A DNA stretch of 64,000 nt from Henricia sp. BOLD:AAB3569 (Eukaryota; Echinodermata; Asteroidea; Spinulosida; Echinasteridae): NCBI GenBank assembly GCA_037783545.1, contig JBBELK010000402.1, positions 310,001 through 374,000 on the forward strand. Direction: 5' to 3'. The translations under genes were made by a program, and so were the position numbers. The notes under the pieces were generated by a model. The model saw only the letters and a list, made by a program, of their open reading frames with translations. It was not told the origin of the DNA and ran no database searches. The number at the start of each line of letters is the position of its first letter. The first letter of the stretch is position 1. This document shows, one piece after another, positions 42,096-51,672 of this stretch.

Positions 42096-42815
42096 CAGGG
42101 CTGCGTTCCAAACACGCGAACGGTTCGTTACATCCCGTTCACACATATACGCCGCTTCTACTACGATTAAAAAGTGGCCGAGATCGTGGCCAATCGTGGG
42201 CCAAACGTAGGAGGATCTCCATGATCGATCTTCTAGGTCGGGAAGCTGCACGCTCTCCTCACGCTTATTTTGAACGTGCACAAAATAAGCGTAGCCGGGT
42301 CGTGGCCAACTGCCCCGATTTGATAACTTTTTCAGATCGGGAATGATCGAGGTGATCGGCATGGTCTTCGTAAGGTCGCAGAGCTGTGTGAACGGGGTAT
42401 TAACGTTAGACCAACGTTTGCTCAATGTGGAATGGATTATTTGCCAAAATACATTGTCAAGATGGCGGCCCCCACAGTCGCAGCAGTCGTACGGACGTTG
42501 CAATGTGGCTCTCCGCTGCTTGCCACATTTTTGAAGAAATGTGACAGGTTACTGTTGATTGTGTATCGCCAGCAATAAGGCAGACAACCACAAAAGGTAC
42601 AATTTATTTGTTATTTTTCAAACTGCAAACCATCGTCTGCCATCTTTCATGTCGCGTTTGCCATTTTGAAATGACTCGCAACAATCGCGAACAAAACAAA
42701 AGTTCGTTGGCCAACGTTGGTGAACGTTGGTGGCGCACAATGCGTTCCACTCGAAAATGTTGTCCAACGCGTTGCCAACGTTTGCAAACGTTCGCGTATG
42801 TGGAACGCAGCCCTG
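42096..42815. mobile_element. 720-bp TIR element (CAGGGCTGCGTTCC ends)
   Basis: Ends CAGGGCTGCGTTCCAAACAC and GTGGAACGCAGCCCTG are inverted repeats of about 27 bp with few mismatches. The CAG...CTG ends are hAT-like, but I see no target duplication. A similar left-end word (GGGCTGCGTTGCAAACACGC) occurs near 33139. No transposase found. The open frames inside are on both strands and unrelated to known domains. Confidence 0.6.
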
Positions 42816-42961
42816 CTGTAAAATGCGTACTTGCAAATCCTGCAAAAAAAGTGTCGTCATTAACTTATTGTTGGCCTTTCGCTTAACGTCATCCCAGAGG
42901 TTCTCTATAGGATTTCGGTTGGTAATAAGTCCTGTTGGCCATTCCTCACGCTCAATTATCG

Positions 42962-43048
42962 TTCAATAGCACAATACGTACGCCGGTATTTTCCTGTACC
43001 TTCACGGTTGAAGGTATTGTCGGTATGCATACGAATTGTGCTATTGAA
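42962..43048. mobile_element. 87-bp hairpin element
   Basis: Arms TTCAATAGCACAATACGT and ACGAATTGTGCTATTGAA, interior with CCGGTATT and its complement. Small palindromic MITE-like structure of unknown family. Confidence 0.55.
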
Positions 43049-44266
43049 CGCGCCCCCGTTGTATTCCAAATACCGGTTGGTGACTTGAGAAATGTTGGAT
43101 TTACATGTGTATATCTTTTTAAGTGTCCTCTTTTTTTGCTATATAAACCCTGTTATGTTAAAATTATTTGGGATAACAATGGTCAGAAAACAAATTTCAG
43201 TGTGTAGAAGTGAACATATATTGACAAAAGTGCAACTTCTGTTTTGGCGCAAAATTTCATAAAATGTCTGATCTCTTATAGTGAAAACGGTGTCTACTGG
43301 CAAAAAAAACCACTCATTGTGTGCGTACGACATCAGTGCACACATCGCTTTTTGAATGACAAAAATCAATAAAATAGCCGGGAATAGTATTAGCCGGGAA
43401 CTGTTTGTGTTGGGTCTACTTTGTGAAAGATATGGACCAGTCCATAGTATGTCAAAGGTCCACTGTACAAAAAATAAATGAGGATGCTAATTTCATTGTG
43501 TACGAAAAACACCGAACATGTCTATTTAAATATGTTGCAGCAAACCTATAAGAATATCGAGTAATTTACGTTGTTATGATTACTATATGATTGCCTATAA
43601 AAACTTGCGTATATGTAACACCAGTATAAAACACAATTTAAGGGCGCTAGAAAAAAGTTACCATAACGTTATTTTGTTTCTGGTATATGATGTCAAATTA
43701 TCAATGTGAAATTTTCAAAACATTGCTCCCGATCCCCCGTGGGTGATGAACGTATACTAGGTACAGCATCATGGTTTATAACAAATTTAAATATTTTTAG
43801 GTGGTCGACCTGATCACCTAAAAATAGGAATTCGTTGCCTTCCCCGTCCTCTCCTTTTTTTTCACTGAGAAACGATTCCAAAGTTTTTCTTCAGAACGTT
43901 ACAAAATAATCAGCTCAAAACGTTCTTGGATACAAGTGTGACGTCATGGTGACGTCATCGAATGTAAAATTTAAAAGAAAATCCAAGTGCTGTTGATTAA
44001 ATAAAAAATATATATCTCGAGAACCGTAATTAATATTTGAACAATTCTTTCACAGCATGATAGATCTCAATAAACTGAACAAATCACACAATATTAAAAC
44101 ACAGATGACATGGTTAAGTTACTGCCCAAAATGTACAATGCTCTTCAATCGTATTCGAGTGACAAATTTAAAGTGAGCATTTTATAGTTTTGAGATTCTA
44201 TGGGTAGGTCATAAAAATCCTGCCTCGGACAGAATAAAATGAATTTGAAATATCTTATTTCTTTAC

Positions 44267-44308
44267 CCAGTGTCGACGTCCGATTCTTTGGTAACAGTTG
44301 TCGTATGG
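44267..44308 (-). CDS. Putative exon A7
   Basis: A 42-nt minus-strand exon between CTCTCTGCAG and GTAAAG, reading HTTTVTKESDVDTG in phase 2. The first half is replaced relative to other A exons while length, frame and the ESDVDTG end are kept. Confidence 0.45.
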
Positions 44309-44639
44309 CTGCAGAGAGAACACGAAACAAAATGCATATTGAAAACGAAACAATCAATATATAATTATTTGAAAGAAATTTATTGAAAAGAGCAAGCTGT
44401 TTTTTGTTTTGTTTAAGAGAACTCCAACTAAATGTTTCGACCTTTAATGTTTTTCGTGTTTTGGCAGTGATTGATAACGGATGTGTTTATTCAAATATGC
44501 CCTATATCATTTACTGTAACAAATAATTCAAGGCCGAAAACAAACTTGGGAATTTGGGGAAAATGTTGTGCGACTCTTAGAAATCTCTGTATATGTTTAT
44601 TCTGCCATAACAGAAACAAAATATCCAGGGAATAAACTT

Positions 44640-44661
44640 TTATTGGAACTCCAATTCACCA
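44640..44661 (-). CDS. Putative terminal exon C7
   Basis: Identical coding end to C4: acceptor CTTTTGTTTATCATTTCAG, then Ser-GELEFQ-stop with the stop inside AATAAA. It lies 238 bp downstream of B7 on the minus strand, matching the B4-C4 spacing. Confidence 0.5.
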
Positions 44662-44899
44662 CTGAAATGATAAACAAAAGAAAGTCTTAACCGTGTTCTA
44701 AGAAGTGTCTGAAAACAAACTTGCCAATATCGAATGTGGAAAGCAGGTGCCCTCCTTGTTACAAAAATACAGCAGTTTCTTTTGTTGCAGAGCATGGTTA
44801 TGATTTTGTTTAAAGTAAACTATTATAAGACCAATAAATGAGAAAAGGTGTAGGCATAGGAAAATCGATATTTTTAAAATAGAAATGTTGACATCTAAC

Positions 44900-45016
44900 C
44901 TGTTTTCCTTGATGTTGTGTTGATTGCCTTCTGTACTTTTTAAACACCAGGCAGTTATGCCAACTGTCGCAATGGCGGCCGCAGCTCCAGCCGCCATGGC
45001 GTAGTATTTAAAGGTT
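44900..45016 (-). CDS. Putative exon B7 (transmembrane exon)
   Basis: A 117-nt minus-strand exon between ...TTTCAACAG and GTTAGATGTC, phase 2 at both ends. It reads TFKYYAM, AAGAAAAIATVGITAWCLK, then STEGNQHNIKEN. The membrane core is identical to B4 even at synonymous positions, apart from a Leu codon at its end. The tail, by contrast, differs at most positions. C7 follows at the correct distance. A candidate first exon is at 46530-46717. Confidence 0.6.
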
Positions 45017-45682
45017 CTGTTGAAACACAGTAAAGATTGTCATTAAGGGCTACGCAGCGTGTCCCCTCAAAAAAAAAGTCCCCTCCAAAAAAAAGTTTTT
45101 CCTTTAAAAAACAAAAATGGGATAACAGTCAAAATCTTATGTGATGTGTATTAAAATTGTGTTCTGCTATTTTTGCTGAGAACACAGGTTTACATACAAT
45201 TTTTACTGGTGACCTATTTTTATAAAGCAAAACAAAGTTGCATTGGGCAGATTTTCTCCCTGCTAAACAGCATTATGAAATTGGCGCCTGGTTACATCTG
45301 GCAACCTCAGGATCAATGTTTCCCCTGATCCTGATAGGGAATCTTAATTCTTACATGGAAAACAGTCTTTATTGCATAAAAATCCGTCAAGCGAATCAAA
45401 AGTTATGTTATTTTTGGTATAGCAAGGTCAAGCATGTAGGAGTGCATGACTGCCTATTGACTAATCCTAAACTGGGTGGCCATCTCTTCTTGTCATACCT
45501 GGTCTTTGGTGCATAGAAAATGACATACATTGTAACTTTAGATTCGCTTGACTGTTGATGCAATAAATGTAGGAAATTTCTCTATCAGAATCCAAGCAAA
45601 CTATAGATTCTGAGGTCGCCTGGTTTGATCTGGACATTGTTGGGACACCATATGTATACTCTCTACTGGCATATGGGCATTT

Positions 45683-45941
45683 GGGTCTTTCTATAAATTA
45701 GGGGACCAGCTTTGGGGTCCAATGTTGATGTCCCCCGTTACATTTTACATCTTGTTTTTGTAAATTCAGGACACATTATTTAAATACTTTTCATCTCAAA
45801 GAGTGAGTACATAAAGTACAATTCATACAAAATGGTTTAAAAGCCATTTTATTGATTTTTGTACGAAAAAATAACACATATCAGGTGTAACGGGGGACAC
45901 CAAATGTCACACTTTTGGACCCCTAATTTATAGAAAGACCC
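45683..45941. mobile_element. 259-bp MITE, 22-bp perfect TIR, ATTT TSD
   Basis: Perfect 22-bp inverted ends starting GGGTCTTTCTATAAATTAGG. ATTT flanks both sides (45679-45682, 45942-45945). The paralogous sequence in module 2 (near 29715-29725) is uninterrupted. The interior repeats GGGGGACA-type words near both ends. A 4-bp duplication and GGGTCTTTC end are shared with the fold-back element at 35706-36082, hinting at one superfamily. Confidence 0.85.
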
Positions 45942-45947
45942 ATTTGT

Positions 45948-46297
45948 TACTTTCGACGAAGCCTTGAGATATTTGCGTGCACACGGTGTCATTCCTGCTG
46001 AAGTTATTTGTACAACGTGCAACAAACAAGCCTGGTTCTTTACGAGTGTACAAGTGTAAAGGTGATTCGGAAAACGAAGAAGAGGAGAAAGTGCACATCT
46101 ACCGCAGTGGCGGATACAGCCTCATTAAAATACAGGAATACAATGGGTTTCAGGGGTCCTACCCCCTAAAACCCATTGTATTCCTGTATTTGAATGAGGC
46201 TGGATCCGCCTCTGCACCGTTTCCGAATAAGAGCACCTTCCTGTCGGTTCTCGTCTTCATCCATGGAAACTGGTACCGTTTTCAATCTCCATTGTAA
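45948..46297 (+). pseudogene. Broken transposase-like fragment, second copy
   Basis: Same fragment and same lesions as at 29733-30078: FDEALRYLRAHGVIP, the CTTCNK pair, a frameshift, YKCKGDSENEEEEKVHIYR, then a MITE at 46105-46214, then a KSTFLSVLVFIHGNW ending. An ISXO2/IS1595-type origin is a tentative reading. Confidence 0.35.
46105..46214. mobile_element. Palindromic hAT5-like MITE, copy 3
   Basis: Orthologous to the insertion at 29884-29995: same position, same flanks (TACCG/CACCG). It was present before modules 2 and 3 duplicated. Confidence 0.75.
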
Positions 46298-46525
46298 AGA
46301 ATAACTACCATTCAACATTTACACACTGGCATTTCTATAAACAAATGAATATTGGCAGCAAATACTCATTTCAATTTGACGATAACCTTAATATTTCACG
46401 GACTGGTATAACTTTCACATCCAATAGCTAGCACGGCTATACGGAATTCAAGAGCCCCGCGTGGTTATTTTATACGCAAATGATCCGTAAATACTCAATA
46501 GAAAAACAAAGAAGTTAATTAAAAA

Positions 46526-47163
46526 TTACCTCATATCTTTCGCGATCTGATCAGAATGTATACAGCGATCTTTTCGCGTGTAGCGCTTTTGGAGATGTGC
46601 TTCTTGAGCTGATTTTCCAAACAAAACACACGTGCAGTTACTAGGGGTCTGAATCGCGCGCGCCCGGTCGCTCATACCAGGGGATTGTGACGTCACAAAA
46701 CTTTTATCTGCGCGCAATGTACGCGCGCGTGTATACAGTACGCGCTACTGTGACGCATTAGCGTGTCCAACGTGTACGCATTGTGATGTTTTCCCCCACA
46801 GCTAATCCGAATCCACATCCCGAGATGTTTCACCGCGCGGAAACAAACGAAACTCTCTCTAAAATCTTGTGAATAGCAATATATTTACCAAATTTGTAAC
46901 ATTTCTGTACAATATTTCACCCTTGATATTTATCGTAAATAAAAAAGCGACATCTTCGAGCGCAACTTTCACGTCGCACTTTTTGGATCTCCTACTTTTT
47001 AGATCAAAATCTGCGCGAAAATAACGAGTTCATCACATATCTGAATCCTGAAACCGTCCGAAACAAATAGTTAATTTTCTACAGAACGGTATCATGTTTG
47101 CTACAACTCTTCGAGTAGTTTTTCTTGTCAAATCATAAAGTAAAATTTCGAATAAAATCTAAA
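46526..47163 (-). repeat. S5 unit, CpG-rich block and U-block start, module 3
   Basis: 46526-46717 carries the candidate first-exon frame on the minus strand (MRADKSFVTSQ to DQIAKDM, donor ATGAG|GTAATT). 46640-46830 is CpG-rich with TGACGTCA at 46688-46695. 47039-47163 matches the start of the U duplication, after which homology stops. Confidence 0.65.
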
Positions 47164-47345
47164 AGGTAAAAGGTCATCTATCATGTCTATGGAGAGTCAT
47201 AGAAGCATAGATCAAAATATTATATTAGTTGCTCATTGTTTTATTCCCGAGTATTATTTCAAAAGTTATTTGGCATTTTCTGTAATACATGTCGTTTCAA
47301 TAGTGGTTATCATTTTAGGTCTTTCTGTATTTGGTACTGTGGAGT

Positions 47346-48491
47346 AAGTATTCAAGGGCAACTTTTAACGGACCTCAGAGATCCCTTAAAAATTGCCCTT
47401 AAATATTGGGAAATTAAGGGATTCACTTACACTTAAAATGTTTGGTTAATATCACTTAAACAGCTAGAATCCCCCCTTCCACATTTTTTTAGTTTTTCTG
47501 TTTATCATGGAGGTGTATGTGTCTACAATACCATCACAACTTGTTTTTCACAAAAAATCGACAGACTTTTGCTTAAAACGTAAAGCAGTTCCGACCCTCT
47601 TCACCCAAATTCTGAAACGCTCGAGGTCACTCGGCTTGTTTATCAACAGGGTGTTGACGTCGTCCTGAGAAACATACAAAACGGTCTGTGCAGTATTGAA
47701 TGGGAAAATACACGAAGTGAATGTTTATCATGCCTATTTTGTCCTTGTAATTCAAAATACAAACGTGAAAAACACTTCATGTAATATGACAGCAATCTAC
47801 TATTACCTGTTTTGTTAAAAAACGATGAAATTGTGGCTCACAGTGACTCTCTTTTGAAGTAAATACTGGTGCATTGCGACGGGTGGTTTTGTCAGGGAAC
47901 GAACGGCATTCACAGCGGTCTGTGTACGGTCCACTGCGGCGTAGTTTCCACGTGTTTGGACATCGGCCGTACAAGTTATAGAATGAGCGACTCATTTTTC
48001 TCTCTCTTGGTAATAGAAAGAAAATCTTTCTGCTCTTTTTTTTTCATAGTGTCTGGTAAAACATGCAACCACGCAGCTACTGGGCATATCGCTGGCTTTT
48101 TGGAACAACAAAATTCTTCAAAAAACACCATCTAAAAGAGACGGTTTTCTAATTTTGTTGCGTGTAAACGTATGGAGCTAACTATCGTGCTGACTTCTCT
48201 TTCTCAGGATTGCGTCACGGGGTCACGCGCATATCGTGAATACCTAATGAGCGTTTCAGAAATCGCGAAAATCTCATTTTCGAAAAACGCACTTTTGCTT
48301 GCAATTTATCCACTTAAAACCGACAATTAAAAAATAATAAAAATCCACGTCGGCAAGAGGGATGTTTGGACTATCGAAAAAAGCCTAAATGCTGGATTTT
48401 CGTCAAGGGGGATTCTTCCTCTTTAAGTGAATGAAATCCTGAAAATTTCCCACATTTAAGGCAATCCCTGAGCCAAATCGCCCTTAAGTAT
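47346..48491. mobile_element. Possible 1.15-kb element with weak inverted ends
   Basis: GTATTCAAGGGCAAC with the following CCTCAGAGATCCC and GGGAAATTAAGGGATTCACT words is matched in reverse near 48420-48491 (AAGTGAATG, TTTCCCACATTTAAGG, CGCCCTTAAGTATC). The match is imperfect over about 75 bp and no target duplication is clear. The interior (47500-48400) has no recognised gene. Confidence 0.35.
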
Positions 48492-49450
48492 CTGTTATGA
48501 ATACGGCCCATGGCCCTCCGCGGCCGCATATGCGCAGCTTGCTTTCTTTCCGCGGAACACATCAAACCATTTGCAGGACTGGCTCTGCTCGCTATGGCCG
48601 TCGATCGGCTACCGTTTGTCCTGATGACTTCATCTTTCGTCCTGGGTTTCTCTTTGGAAACAGTGGTTAACATTGTCATAGCACACCTCCGCCCCCTCAC
48701 CCCCTAAACTTAGGGGGCGGTGGGACGTAAGGGGTGGCCGTGCAGGTGGGGGTGCGGGGAAGAGAGGGAGGGAAGAACGCACTTCCCTTCCCATAGTCCG
48801 GGTAACTTGGACCATAAAAGCACGTTTTCAACATTGGGATGGGTTTCATTACACGAATTCCTAGGTTGGTTTTCCTCCCACCTTTAAAATGTCTTGGTGT
48901 TCTCTCGCACTTCGTCATCCTCTTGCAACAGTGCCCCTTTAGTAGAAATTCCCTGAGATCTCAGGATGGCACTTCGTGGGCGTGCTGAAGAACCCAATTA
49001 ATTGGCTATAGATGGCAATGGCTAAGGTATCGTGATGGAATGGGACCACCAGGGGCACTCACACCAATTTCTCCAATTTGAGATTATTTACAAACCAATA
49101 TCAAGAATGCTTAGTACATGTACATAATACAGGCTGAAGTCGATTTGAATCAATTCTAAGTTAGGCCATATACTGTCTCTGGACTCTCTGATCTCAAAAG
49201 GTAACAATTTGCTTTTTTTGTTGCCTAGTAACTTAGGCTAGTTGTAGGATCTTCTCGTTGGTATTTTTTTTTTATCGACAGATGTCATACACGTATCTCG
49301 TTCGAATAAGTAGCTTCAGTTATTATTTTCCAAGCGAAATCAGGGCACTTTTGCCACGACTATAAGCAGAAATAACCATTAAACCATTTGTATATATCAT
49401 AACAGTTTCCGATTACGCTGACCGCTTCTTGAATTCAAAGCCGCAAACAT
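48492..49450. other. Unassigned; contains a 53-bp MITE
   Basis: A minus-strand frame of 109 codons (48371-48700) and a shorter plus-strand frame overlap here. Neither resembles a known family and I do not call either. 48690-48720 has a small palindrome of CCCCCTAA/TTAGGGGG. Confidence 0.4.
48916..48968. mobile_element. 53-bp MULE-like MITE with perfect 9-bp TSD
   Basis: Starts CATCCTCTTGCAACAGTGCC and ends CCCTGAGATCTCAGGATG, like 28981-29076 but missing about 43 internal bases. GCACTTCGT flanks both sides exactly (48907-48915, 48969-48977). Confidence 0.8.
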
Positions 49451-49796
49451 GTTTCTGGTTATGTTCGCGAAAACGGCCTCCTGGTTTGACAATGGAGGGC
49501 GCACTCTTTGATCTCGTGCGCGCCGCGCCAGCGCTTATATATATAATGCAGACACACGTGTGCGCTGGCGGCAGACGAGACAAGTAAGACGTCAGCCTCC
49601 ATCATGCTCCGCAAACAACATGCCAATCGTTGATAAAAACATGGAGGAGGTTCAAGATTAGAAGCAGGAATCTTTCATAAATATTATCAATCAGGTAACA
49701 CATTTGTATTTACGTCGGGGTTGTTATCCCCGATTTTTGGCAATTGGTATTTTTGCAAAACTTGCAGAACTTTGCAGAAGTGAATGCCAGATTTAC
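49450..49796. other. GC-rich segment with TATA-like run; no gene seen
   Basis: 49500-49580 is GC-rich (CGCGCCGCGCCAGCG) and contains TTATATATATAAT at 49535-49547. It could be a promoter, but no downstream open frame of any length supports this. Confidence 0.2.
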
Positions 49797-49943
49797 ATAG
49801 AGCTTATGCGTAGCGGCCATAATATAGAGCACAGGTTTTCATATTTAAATGATGTGACAATAGATCCACAATGTGCCTACTCGTGCATGGCGCACTGTGA
49901 CAATGTGACTGCCCTCTATCATAGCCGCTACGCATGATAAAGG
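49797..49943. mobile_element. ~145-bp MITE related to 29556-29696
   Basis: Arms ATGCGTAGCGGCCAT and ATAGCCGCTACGCAT. The core (TTCATATTTAAATGATGTGA, CTCGTGCATGGCGCACTGTG) matches the 29556 element core while the arms differ. Confidence 0.65.
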
Positions 49944-49980
49944 TCGATTGCAGGGTGCTAGAACTTAGAACTACATGTAC

Positions 49981-50138
49981 CGGCTGTAATTTTTTAGCTC
50001 GCTTTTTAAATCCGACTTATTACAGTCGCAAATTACAGCCCTACTACGAGGGCGTACGTAGATGCTTAGCCCTAAAAATAGGGCTGTAAATTGCTCGCTT
50101 TTCAAATCTGACTTATTACAGTCGCAATTCACAGCCCT
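49981..50138. repeat. Two palindromic 60-bp units (GGGCTGTAA...TTACAGCCCT)
   Basis: 49981-50042 and 50080-50138 are related units, each with inverted ends (GGGCTGTAAATTGC and GCAATTCACAGCCC) and the shared middle ACTTATTACAGTCGCAA. Probably a tandemly duplicated small MITE. Confidence 0.6.
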
Positions 50139-50349
50139 AATTGAAGTATGTACGACAATACCAAGTCTCAAACTGCTCAAATCTGACAAAGTTTCACTAC
50201 AAATATCGTCCGAAGCACATCAGACCAGAGCACTTTCACATACACCATTGCAATCCTGAGAGTCTAGTGTTTCATAAAATAACGGTAACGCTTACGGAAT
50301 CGTCAATTTGGCCATCTACGATGTCTGGAAACATTAGACAAAATTCAGA

Positions 50350-50443
50350 CACGTGTGTTTATCCCAGCTGGCAGGTACGTCACTCGCACAGTTCGATGAC
50401 TGCACTGCGCGCGTGACGTATTGCCAGCTGAGATAAACACACG
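50350..50443. mobile_element. 94-bp inverted-repeat element
   Basis: Arms CGTGTGTTTATCCCAGCTGG and CCAGCTGAGATAAACACACG with ACGTCAC/GTGACGT inside. The family is unknown. 50139-50349 between this and the previous element shows nothing. Confidence 0.6.
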
Positions 50444-50569
50444 CGACGTCAATATGAATATTGCACAGTTAGCCGGGCTCCTTGACGTCTCATGATCGAG
50501 AAGCGCCACCATCGTCCAGTGTATCAGACTCCTTTGCTGTTCGACACGTTCGCAAAATTGAAAATGATA

Positions 50570-50853
50570 TAAGGCATATTTGAATAAACACATCCGTTAT
50601 CAATCATTGCAAAAACGCGAAAAACATTAAAGGTCGAAAACATTTAGTTGGATTTAAAAAAAAAAAAAACAGCTTGCCCTTTTCAATGAATTAATTTAAA
50701 ATAATTATAGTTCTTGGTTTCATTTTCAACATGACTTTTGCTTCGTGTTCTCTCTGCAGCAAAAAGAACTTTGAAGACTCAGACGTCGACACTAGGTAAA
50801 GATATTTCAAATTCATTTTATACTTAACTGTCCGATGTAGGATTTTTATGAAA
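50570..50853 (+). repeat. Inverted fragment of the P block
   Basis: Reverse-orientation copy of the part of the P block around exon A (compare 9840-10130), including AATAAACACATCCGTTATCA and the polypyrimidine tract before exon A. It ends shortly after the donor. Confidence 0.75.
50760..50795 (+). CDS. Putative exon A8 (plus strand)
   Basis: A 36-nt exon between TTCTCTCTGCAG and GTAAAG, reading KKNFEDSDVDT then a split AG codon (phase 2). Two codons shorter than A2 and A5, still in frame. No B exon is nearby on this strand, so it is probably a stranded copy. Confidence 0.35.
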
Positions 50854-50898
50854 TTTTAAAATTATCTCCCTAGTAACGAGTGCAGTTACTAGAGCAAA

Positions 50899-50998
50899 GA
50901 GGTCAACACTAGACTGGTTCCCTGTCTTCATATCTACTTCCCGTTCGTCGTATAGGAAATAAATAGGACAGGGAACCAGTCTAGCTCATGTTGACCTC
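50899..50998. mobile_element. ~100-bp inverted-repeat element
   Basis: Arms GAGGTCAACACTAGACTGGT and ACCAGTCTAGCTCATGTTGA with TCCCTGTC/GACAGGGA. Small MITE-like hairpin, family unknown. Confidence 0.6.
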
Positions 50999-50999
50999 T

Positions 51000-51672
51000 C
51001 CGCTCTCGCGCATGCGCATATTTGATTATGGGACAAACGGCCTGTATTTTACATCACGGAGGGTCTAAATTTTGCCCCACATTTTCACCTAAACTAGACA
51101 TCGGATCGATGTGTACTCGTCGGAATATTTGAACGTTGGGGCGAGTGCACTTACTGAGCAAGTATCAGAGCCAAGGGACAAATTTTATTTGCGTGAGTTT
51201 GCCACAGATTTTTGGTTGGAAACGGCACCAGGGCTGAGGTACGATGCCCTCTTCACGGGTCTACTCCTAGGCTAGCTAAGGTTACTCCTACTAGAATCGG
51301 AGGCTCTCTCCGTGAGCCTCCTACTCCCAGCATGCCTAGGAAATATAGGCCTAACTCGAACACTGTTGTTGATAGTATTTTAGGTTACCGCAGCCCTAAC
51401 TTATCATGTGGTTATTTGTACTAGGGCTAAGGAAAATAGTCAACATGGACCCATATTTTTTTAAGAAAATACTAATAAAAGGTGAATTTTTATAAATTAT
51501 GCGTGTGCACACATAAAGAGATCCTCATGAGAATAAAACGAGGCCCCTGACTACCTTGGTATCATTGCTCCTTTTTCCCATGCCGGGAACCAGCCTAAAA
51601 AGGACGGTGGCTTCGCACAATTTATTGAACGCATAAATAGTTTTTTCATTGTTTTTTCGGAACGTAGATGAG
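51000..51672. other. Nothing recognised
   Basis: Only short open frames. One TAGGCCTAA word at 51349. No repeats or motifs I can name. Confidence 0.4.

Larger units (their letters stand above)
41668..43377. repeat. Long inverted repeat, ~180-bp arms, 1.7 kb span
   Basis: 41668-41845 and 43170-43377 are imperfect reverse complements (for example TTGCGCCAAAACAGAAGTTG and its complement at 43233-43252). The arms begin in S2-type sequence. Between them lie a MITE fragment (41843-41959), a 720-bp TIR element (42096-42815) and a small hairpin (42962-43048). No gene is evident, and the open frames between the arms overlap on both strands. Confidence 0.7.
43400..45640 (-). repeat. P block, module 3
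   Basis: Copy of the exon-bearing block with A7 (44267-44308), C7 (44640-44661) and B7 (44900-45016) on the minus strand. 45060-45640 is the non-coding continuation shared with module 2 and keeps the empty site for the 28981 MITE at 45167-45175. CRE-like GTGACGTCATGGTGACGTCA is at 43938-43957. Confidence 0.75.

Noticed and set aside
42027-42503. 158-codon minus-strand frame
   Set aside because: It overlaps a TIR element and open frames on the other strand and has no family resemblance.
48371-48707. Overlapping 109- and 65-codon frames on opposite strands
   Set aside because: No recognisable domain, no splice context and no second copy to compare.
49535-49547. TATA-box promoter
   Set aside because: No coding region or transcript evidence downstream; TATATA runs are common here.
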